From: SIAJ01 sp035258765
Lineage (GTDB): Bacteria > Planctomycetota > Planctomycetia > Gemmatales > Gemmataceae
Direction: 5' to 3'
NCBI GenBank assembly: GCA_035258765.1
Contig: DATFWZ010000040.1
Coordinates: 1-11,508 of the forward strand
Length of the DNA stretch: 11,508 bases
Shown here: one piece after another, positions 6,629 to 11,508 of the stretch
Numbering within the stretch: the stretch's first letter is position 1
Layout of the letters: each line of letters starts with the position of its first letter
Made by a program: the position numbers and the translations under genes
Notes under the pieces: model-generated
What the model saw: the letters and a program-made list of their open reading frames with translations, nothing else
Databases searched by the model: none
What the model was told of the DNA's origin: nothing

Positions 6629-7207
6629 TCACAGGTCGTCCCGCTTGGCCTCGGCGAGGGTGCGGACGCGTTCGGCGAGCAGGGCCACGTCGAACGGCTT
6701 CTTGAACACCTCGCTGAACCCGTACTCGGTCAGCTTCTCCGGGGCAGCCTCGTCCTCGCTGGCGAGGCCGACAATGAGCGTCTGCTCGTAAGCCGGGTTC
6801 TTGCGCAGGTTGGACGTAATCTGGATGGCCTCGGAGCGGCCGAGGGCCAGGTCGATGATGATGGTGTCGGGGTGGAAGGACTCGGCCATGATGCCGGCCT
6901 CGAACCCGCTCTGGGCGATCTCGTACTTGTAGTCCTCGTCCTCGGGGAGCAACTCGCGCAGGCGCTCGATGAAGAGCCGCTCGGCCCCGATGATGAGCAC
7001 CTTGTGCCACTCCTCCTCCTCCAGCTCCCCGAGCGGCATCCCGTGTTCCTTAAGGAACTTGATGAGCTGCTCGCGGGGGATGCGGCGGTCCTGGGAGCCG
7101 GGGATCCGGTACCCGCGGAGGCGGCCGCTGTCAAACCACTTGGACACGGTCCGGGGGGCGACCTTACAGATCTTCGCGACCTGTCCGGTCGTGAACACCT
7201 TTTTCAT
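6629..7207 (-). CDS. HTH (excisionase/MerR-like) and receiver-like domain protein
   Basis: This 192-residue regulator has an N-terminal winged HTH of the excisionase/MerR-like type, FTTGQVAKICKVAPRTVSKW (5-24), continuing through GYRIPGSQDRRIPREQLIKFL to about 58. An acidic linker (ELEEEEW) leads to a receiver-like domain from about 68 to 187. The receiver keeps the phospho-acceptor position, D119 in IIIDLAL, and the KPF lysine, K170. The acidic pair that binds magnesium is replaced by G74-A75 (LIIGAERLF), and the switch Thr/Ser position is G147. Phosphorylation by a standard histidine kinase is therefore doubtful. The DNA-binding domain precedes the receiver, opposite to most response regulators. 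No kinase gene is adjacent. The ATG at 7207 has GGAG 9 bp upstream. A terminator follows, so it appears monocistronic. Target genes are unknown; tnaA is the divergent neighbour 736 bp away. Confidence 0.85.
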   Translation of the reverse strand: MKKVFTTGQVAKICKVAPRTVSKWFDSGRLRGYRIPGSQDRRIPREQLIKFLKEHGMPLGELEEEEWHKVLIIGAERLFIERLRELLPEDEDYKYEIAQSGFEAGIMAESFHPDTIIIDLALGRSEAIQITSNLRKNPAYEQTLIVGLASEDEAAPEKLTEYGFSEVFKKPFDVALLAERVRTLAEAKRDDL

Positions 7208-7834
7208 TGGCAGGCACTCCAGAGTTCTCGCTCGCGCCTCGCCGCGCCACAGGGCCTCCGCCGGAAGGCCCGCGGCGCCGCCGGGCCGCCCCTCGGGGCA
7301 CGCGTGACGGGGCCACGACCGTCAGGCGCGCCGGGCGGCCCGCCCGGGCGGGGCAGGTCTACTCCGGGACACGTCCGGGCCGCGCGGCCGGCAGGCCGCC
7401 GCGGCGGGGGGTCGGACGGGCCCCACTGTACGCGTTGATTCCGACACACCAGATCATCGGACGGCACGCTCTTCCCAGATCAGTCAAAGAAGACAACATG
7501 GGAGGCTGGGCCGGACGAAACCCGTTGGGTCGGGTAACGGGGCTGGTTCGGGGCGCGCCAATTGCCATCCGTGGCACCGCGCGCCGGACCGCGCCAGCCA
7601 GTGATAGTGTCGAACCCGGAACCGTCGGTCCTTGACGCCCGGGCGGCGGATGTGGCGCCGGCGCTCTGGCCGGTTGGCCCGTCGGGGGGCCTGCGAAAGG
7701 GCTGCGGGCCCTGTCGCCCGCACGCATTCTAACGGCCTTGACCCCGCGAAAGAGCCATGAAAACCCGGAGAATCCTCAGTATTTCGTTGCCGGCGCGGAA
7801 GCCACACAAGGCTGGCAACCCGGGCAAGAGAATC

Positions 7835-7852
7835 CATCGACAATCGTCGATG
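7835..7852. promoter_or_regulatory. inverted repeat upstream of tnaA, possible operator
   Basis: CATCGAC (7835-7841) and GTCGATG (7846-7852) form a perfect 7-bp inverted repeat separated by AATC. It sits 91 bp before the tnaA ATG in locally less GC-rich DNA, unlike the GC-only palindromes further left. Position and symmetry fit a dimeric regulator's binding site; an RNA hairpin in a leader is the alternative. The regulator is unknown. Confidence 0.4.
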
Positions 7853-7885
7853 TGTTCCACGGAGCGGGTTACCCAGGTTGCCCCG

Positions 7886-7915
7886 TTGCACCGCGCCCGA
7901 GCCCCGCGGTACAAA
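7886..7915 (+). promoter_or_regulatory. weak candidate tnaA promoter
   Basis: TTGCAC (7886-7891) and TACAAA (7910-7915) are 18 bp apart and end 28 bp before the tnaA ATG. Only three and four of the six positions match the sigma-70 consensus, so this is a tentative assignment based mainly on location. Confidence 0.25.
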
Positions 7916-7943
7916 CACAACGCCCACCCGGGCGAGTCCCGTC

Positions 7944-9317
7944 ATGAAAACCATCATCGAGCCGTTCCGGATCAAGATGGTCGAGCCGATCCGGATGACC
8001 ACGCCGGCCGACCGGGAGGCCATCCTCCGGGCGGCCCATTTCAACCCGTTCCTGATCCCGGCCGACGCCGTCCTGATCGACCTGCTCACCGACAGCGGCA
8101 CCTCGGCCATGTCGAGCGAGCAATGGGCGGGGATGCTTCGCGGCGACGAGTCATACGCGGGCGCCAAGAGCTGGTTCCGGTTCGAACAGGTGATGCGCGA
8201 GTTGACCCGCATGCCGCACGTCTTACCGACGCACCAGGGGCGGGCGAGTGAGCGCATCCTCTTCGAGCTCTTGGGCGGGCCGGGGAAGGTAGTCCCGAAC
8301 AACACCCACTTCGACACGACCCGGGCCAACGTCGAGCACTCCGGGGCGACGGCCGTTGACCTGCTAATCGACGCCGGCCTCAGCCCCAGGGGGCGGTACC
8401 CGTTCAAGGGAAACATGGACCCGGCCAAGCTCCAGGGGCTGATCGCGGAGGTCGGCGAGGAGAACATTCCGCTGTGCATGGTGACGGTGACGAACAACAG
8501 CGGCGGCGGCCAGCCGGTCAGCCTGGCGAACCTGCGCGAGGTGCGGCGGATCTGCGACGCCCACGGGATTCCGCTATTCCTGGACGCGTGCCGGTTCGCC
8601 GAGAATGCCTACCTGATCAAGACCCGCGAGCCCGGCCAGAGCGACCGGCCGGTGCGCGACATCGTCCGCGACATGTTCGCCCTGGCCGACGGGGCGACGA
8701 TCAGCGCCAAGAAGGACGGCCTGGTCAACATCGGCGGCGTGCTCCTCATGCGCGACGACCGGCTGGCCGAACGCGCGAACAACCTACTGATCCTCACCGA
8801 GGGATTCGTCACGTACGGCGGTCTGGCCGGCCGGGACCTGGAGGCGATGGCCCAGGGGTTCCGCGAGGTCCTCGACGAGGACTACCTGCACTATCGCGTG
8901 CGCAGCGTGGAGTATCTCGGTGAGGGTTTGTTGAGGGCCGGCGTCCCCATCATCGAACCCCCCGGGGGTCACGCCATCTACATTGACGCGGGGGCGTTCC
9001 TCCCGCACATCGCGCCCGAACAGTTCCCCGGTCAGGCCTTGCTGGTCGCCCTGTACCGGCACGCGGGCATACGGGCAGTGGAGATCGGCAGCGTCATGTT
9101 CGGCCGGACGGACCCGGAGACCGGCGAACCAGTTCTGCCGCCGATGGAGTTGGTGCGCCTGGCGATCCCGCGGCGGGTCTACACGCAAAGCCACATCGAT
9201 TACGTGATCGAGGCGGTGGGCGAGCTGGCGGCGACGAAGGACCGGGTCAAGGGGCTGCGGATCGTCGAGGCCCCGGCGGTCTTGCGGCACTTTACGGCGA
9301 AGTTTGAGGAGCTTTAG
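7944..9317 (+). CDS. tnaA: tryptophanase (tryptophan indole-lyase)
   Basis: This PLP-dependent beta-eliminating lyase splits L-tryptophan into indole, pyruvate and ammonia in the cytoplasm. From the ATG at 7944 it has 457 aa, against 471 for E. coli TnaA. Family motifs run throughout: EPFRIKMVEPIRMTT (6-20), IDLLTDSGT (45-53), PTHQGR (95-100), NNSGGGQPVSLANL (184-197), LDACRFAENAY (213-223), and SAKKDGLVNIGG (254-265) with PLP lysine K257. N185, D214 and R217 fall on the cofactor residues of tyrosine phenol-lyase. Three positions separate the two enzymes. D124 (E. coli TnaA D137; Thr in tyrosine phenol-lyase), I381 where the lyase has the phenol-binding Arg, and H449 (TnaA H463; Phe in the lyase) all favour tryptophanase. 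An in-frame extension to 7878 lacks homology and is rejected. GGCGAG 7 bp upstream is a weak ribosome-binding site. No TnaC-like leader or TnaB permease is adjacent. Confidence 0.92.
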   Translation: MKTIIEPFRIKMVEPIRMTTPADREAILRAAHFNPFLIPADAVLIDLLTDSGTSAMSSEQWAGMLRGDESYAGAKSWFRFEQVMRELTRMPHVLPTHQGRASERILFELLGGPGKVVPNNTHFDTTRANVEHSGATAVDLLIDAGLSPRGRYPFKGNMDPAKLQGLIAEVGEENIPLCMVTVTNNSGGGQPVSLANLREVRRICDAHGIPLFLDACRFAENAYLIKTREPGQSDRPVRDIVRDMFALADGATISAKKDGLVNIGGVLLMRDDRLAERANNLLILTEGFVTYGGLAGRDLEAMAQGFREVLDEDYLHYRVRSVEYLGEGLLRAGVPIIEPPGGHAIYIDAGAFLPHIAPEQFPGQALLVALYRHAGIRAVEIGSVMFGRTDPETGEPVLPPMELVRLAIPRRVYTQSHIDYVIEAVGELAATKDRVKGLRIVEAPAVLRHFTAKFEEL

Positions 9318-9322
9318 GACGG

Positions 9323-9898
9323 TCAGGGGGCGGTGTCTTCGAACAACGACAAGACGGGAACGCGGAAACCCGCGATCTCTGGATCGCCGAGTAGTTCCTG
9401 GGCGGCATTGAACAAGACCGGCGGCTGATTTGGTCGATAAGCGGTCACCGTGCGCCGCCGGGGATTCAGGGTCCACACGAGTGGAACGCCCGCTCCGAGG
9501 TAGTCGTCAATCTTCTCGTCTACCTCTTGTTGTTTGTCAGAGGGCGACAGAATCTCAACGGCCAGGACGGGAACGCCCTCGATAATGGTTGTGCCCACCG
9601 GATTCTGCTGCGCAAGATCGGGACCGAGGTAAACCGCGTCTATGCCCACCGTAAGCTCGGGATCGCGCCGGAGGCGAACCCCCGCCTCGCCGCAAGCGAT
9701 TCGTCCGCGCGGGCGCGGCTGTGTTCGAAGCCAGGATTGCAGCGCGAAAACGACAAAGGACAAGGTTTCGGCATGCAGCTGGTTGCGGATTGTCATCCCG
9801 CCCTCCCGCAGCTCACCATCCTTGATCCACCGCTTGATGCCGTCGTCGGGCATCGCCAGGAGGTCCTCCGCCGTCAACCGCACGGTCCCCGCACTCAT
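9323..9898 (-). CDS. Uma2 family (DUF820) putative endonuclease
   Basis: This 191-aa protein is of the Uma2/DUF820 group, a PD-(D/E)XK nuclease-fold family that is greatly expanded in cyanobacteria and planctomycetes and whose role is mostly unknown. The N-terminal RLTAEDLLAMPDDG segment is typical. Likely active-site positions are D87 (VGIDAVYLG), E115 (VLAVEILSPSD) and a lysine in DEKIDDYLGAGVPLVW (K129). The C-terminus, LNPRRRTVTAYRP then the LGDPEIAGFRVPVLSLFE pattern, is also characteristic, so the protein appears complete and potentially active. The ATG at 9898 has GAGAGGG 6 bp upstream. It is 30 bp after the flavin reductase gene and probably on its transcript. Its stop codon is 5 bp from the convergent tnaA stop. 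Family assignment is firm; actual nuclease activity and target are unknown. Confidence 0.88.
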   Translation of the reverse strand: MSAGTVRLTAEDLLAMPDDGIKRWIKDGELREGGMTIRNQLHAETLSFVVFALQSWLRTQPRPRGRIACGEAGVRLRRDPELTVGIDAVYLGPDLAQQNPVGTTIIEGVPVLAVEILSPSDKQQEVDEKIDDYLGAGVPLVWTLNPRRRTVTAYRPNQPPVLFNAAQELLGDPEIAGFRVPVLSLFEDTAP

Positions 9899-9928
9899 CG
9901 CTGGCCCTCTCGACTCATTGCGATCTTA

Positions 9929-10534
9929 TCACGGTCGCATCATTTCGAACAAGTCGGACGTGTGGCAGTAGAAGTCCCCGCCCAGTCGGGCGATGGTCCG
10001 CAGCTTTCGCGGGTCTACCTTGCCGTTTGGACCCACTACGGCGTCGGCGACATGGATCATCAGCACCTCGCCAATGACCAGGTTTCCGGCGATGGGCCCG
10101 GTGCCGACCGGCACGATCTGCAGGACCTTGCACTCCAGGTTCACCGGCGATTCCGCCAATCGCGGCGGCTTCACCTTGGCCGACGGTACGGTCCGAAGAC
10201 CGACATACTCGGCTTCGTTCTCCCCATACGGGAGTTCCTTGGACGACAGGTTGACTTGCTCGGCCAGCGACGCGACGGCCGCGTTTACCACGAACTCGCC
10301 GGTGGCCTCGACATTCAAGAGTGTGTCCTTCTTGGACCCGTCGCGGCGCCGGGTCGGGGAAAAGACGACGACCGGAGGGTTCGACCCGAACGCGTTGAAA
10401 AAGCTGAATGGGGCCAGATTGACCCGGCCGGCCGGGTCCACGGTCGTCACCCACGCAATCGGCCGCGGGGTGACCACGCCGACGAGTACGTGATACACGT
10501 CCACGACCGGGGTGTTGGCGACGTCGATCTGCAT
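9929..10534 (-). CDS. flavin reductase family protein (FMN-binding split barrel)
   Basis: This 201-aa protein is of the flavin reductase-like (DIM6/NTAB) family. Members bind FMN and either reduce free flavin for a partner monooxygenase or act as oxidoreductases themselves. The motifs are TPRPIAWVTT (22-31), VNLAPFSFFNAFGSNPPVVVFS (starting at 38), KKDTLLNVEATGEFVVN (starting at 68), the ELPYGENEAEYVGL region after 100, GNLVIGEV (150-157) and ARLGGDFYC (182-190). The length is typical. The start is the ATG at 10534; no good Shine-Dalgarno sequence is visible. It lies 39 bp after the membrane protein gene and 30 bp before the Uma2 gene on the same strand. No monooxygenase is adjacent, so the partner and substrate cannot be named. 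Confidence 0.9.
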   Translation of the reverse strand: MQIDVANTPVVDVYHVLVGVVTPRPIAWVTTVDPAGRVNLAPFSFFNAFGSNPPVVVFSPTRRRDGSKKDTLLNVEATGEFVVNAAVASLAEQVNLSSKELPYGENEAEYVGLRTVPSAKVKPPRLAESPVNLECKVLQIVPVGTGPIAGNLVIGEVLMIHVADAVVGPNGKVDPRKLRTIARLGGDFYCHTSDLFEMMRP

Positions 10535-10573
10535 GTGAATTCGGGAGTGTGGAGGCGCTCGCGGTGTGGACGA

Positions 10574-11508
10574 TCACCACTCCTCAACCAGCGATTCGGC
10601 CCGGACCGCGAGCGTAACTGCGGCTATCGTCGGACCCAGGCAGAGGACCCAGAACAACGCCCACTTCCGGAAGCCGGTGAGCCGCGACAGCGGAGGTACA
10701 GCGAGCAGCCCGGTAGTCAACAGCGGTATTCCGGCGAGGAGAAAGGCAAACCACGGGATGTGGTGGTCAAACGTCTCATGGAACCCGACCAACACCAGAG
10801 CTGGACAAAGCAGGGCAACCCCGGGCACCGCCCCGCCAATGTCGACTTTGCAGAACAACGCGGCAACCGACACGCCAAGCAGGGCGGCGGCCGGGAAGGT
10901 TAGCATTTCCGCCAGCGACCCGCTATGGGCGTGGAGAACGACGATTGAGGCGCCGAAGAGCGCGAGCGAAAGGCCGACGCCGACTACCCCGCCTGGGGAT
11001 TGACGGGCCACCGCTTCGGATCCGGCCCAGCCGAACGCCACGACGAGAGTGAATGCCGCGAGCGGCCATGCCTTGGCTTGGAAGAGGTACGGCCATTGCG
11101 GCCAAACGCTTGGCCATGCCTTGTGAAGGTCTGGAGGTACGAGCAGGAGGGCGGCGAGCAAACCGATCCCGAGCCGCAGGCGCCACCGGCCCCAGAATGG
11201 CACGCCCCCGGATCGGGCGAGGAGGCCGTCAACCTGAGCGCCCAAGAAGAGCAAGGGAAGCCAAAACCTTCCCCCCGCCGGCGGCCACCAGGGGAACAAC
11301 TCGTAGCGATAGTTCGCCACGCCGAAACCCACCAGCATGGCCAGGGAACCGGCCGGCAGGGCCGAGCGCCTCCCGAAGATCAGGAGAACGAGTGCAAATA
11401 CGATCAGCGCTGAACCCGCGGCCGGGCCGAGGTATTTCCTTCCGGCTTCGACCAGGTCGGCGGGTGGCGGCACGTGCCGCAGTACGGTCGTATACCACTC
11501 GTCCCACA
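10574..11508 (-). CDS. multi-spanning membrane protein of unknown function (5' end at or beyond window edge)
   Basis: I do not recognise this protein. Counting from a GTG at 11473, the 299 visible residues contain about nine or ten hydrophobic segments, near 16-34, 39-55, 69-85 (weak), 99-115, 135-155, 161-183, 189-208, 213-231, 240-262 and 270-290. The loops are rich in Trp and Pro and no signature motif is seen. That GTG is probably not the true start. The frame stays open upstream through WDEWYTTVLRH to the window edge, and the last two bases of the window on this strand are TG, which would be the end of an ATG, GTG or TTG codon whose first base lies just outside. The real start may therefore be one base beyond the window. 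It is 39 bp upstream of the flavin reductase gene and likely co-transcribed. Confidence 0.75.
   Translation of the reverse strand, partial: WDEWYTTVLRHVPPPADLVEAGRKYLGPAAGSALIVFALVLLIFGRRSALPAGSLAMLVGFGVANYRYELFPWWPPAGGRFWLPLLFLGAQVDGLLARSGGVPFWGRWRLRLGIGLLAALLLVPPDLHKAWPSVWPQWPYLFQAKAWPLAAFTLVVAFGWAGSEAVARQSPGGVVGVGLSLALFGASIVVLHAHSGSLAEMLTFPAAALLGVSVAALFCKVDIGGAVPGVALLCPALVLVGFHETFDHHIPWFAFLLAGIPLLTTGLLAVPPLSRLTGFRKWALFWVLCLGPTIAAVTLAVRAESLVEEW

Larger units (their letters stand above)
7208..7943. other. long GC-rich intergenic region between divergent genes
   Basis: This 736-bp stretch separates the minus-strand HTH/receiver gene from plus-strand tnaA, so promoters for both should lie in it. 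Short open frames exist on both strands, but their translations are Pro/Arg/Gly/Ala-rich and low in complexity, as expected from GC-rich non-coding DNA, and I recognise none. The segment at about 7330-7410 contains perfect palindromes CCCGCCCGGGCGGG (7339-7352) and GGCCGCGCGGCC (7378-7389). A cleaner 7+7 inverted repeat lies at 7835-7852. I see no tRNA-like fold or recognisable riboswitch. Confidence 0.6.

Noticed and set aside
7738..7947. A TTG-started 69-codon frame whose TGA overlaps the tnaA ATG, considered as a TnaC-like leader peptide
   Set aside because: It is far longer than TnaC, has one Trp in an unrelated context, no Pro-terminated arrest motif, no ribosome-binding site that I can see, and a low-complexity sequence. 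The ATGA overlap is probably chance.
7484..8497. A 337-codon minus-strand open frame extending from tnaA into the intergenic region
   Set aside because: Most of it is antisense to conserved tnaA motifs and the rest is low-complexity translation of GC-rich spacer.
7944..9317. Tyrosine phenol-lyase as the identity of the PLP lyase
   Set aside because: The phenol-binding Arg is Ile381, the Thr124 position is Asp, and the C-terminal RFFTAR-type motif is LRHFTAK, all as in tryptophanase.
9527..10903. A 458-codon plus-strand open frame opposite the Uma2, flavin reductase and membrane protein genes
   Set aside because: It crosses three minus-strand genes with clear family motifs or membrane helices, and its own translation shows no domain.

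Overview
The window looks like chromosome from a GC-rich planctomycete, probably of the Gemmata/Gemmataceae kind. The evidence is a fused SecD-SecF, a TPR protein carrying RNA polymerase alpha C-terminal-like modules, a response-regulator-like protein whose HTH is N-terminal, a Uma2-family nuclease, and a GTGACGA heptamer repeat between genes. The lineage is inferred from gene content; no rRNA or other marker is present. I see no IS element, prophage, CRISPR array, tRNA or rRNA.

Layout. 1-184 is a gene-free tail with small GC hairpins. On the minus strand, in transcription order, come a TPR/twin alpha-CTD protein (6415-5084), a heptamer inverted repeat (5012-5081), tgt (5005-3896), yajC (3859-3500) and a secD-secF fusion (3430-185). 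The order tgt-yajC-secD-secF is the classic bacterial arrangement. Tgt makes the queuosine precursor modification in tRNA; YajC and SecDF assist the Sec translocon at the inner membrane. The TPR/alpha-CTD gene has a plausible promoter of its own (6475-6504) and is separated from the next minus-strand gene upstream by a good intrinsic terminator (6540-6597). That upstream gene (7207-6629) encodes an excisionase/MerR-like HTH fused to a degenerate receiver domain.

A 736-bp, very GC-rich, gene-free stretch (7208-7943) separates this block from a divergent plus-strand gene, tnaA (7944-9317). Its product is a PLP-dependent tryptophanase; diagnostic residues favour tryptophanase over tyrosine phenol-lyase. 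A 7+7 inverted repeat lies about 90 bp upstream of its start.

tnaA converges, with only 5 bp between stop codons, on a minus-strand trio: a 9-10-helix membrane protein of unknown role (10574 to the right edge, 5' end just outside), a flavin reductase-like FMN-binding protein (9929-10534) and a Uma2-family PD-(D/E)XK protein (9323-9898). Gaps of 39 and 30 bp suggest co-transcription, but no shared pathway is evident.

Most of the window is ordinary core genome. The most unusual item is the TPR protein with two copies of the RNA polymerase alpha C-terminal DNA-binding fold. The HTH/degenerate-receiver protein and the heptamer inverted repeat come next.
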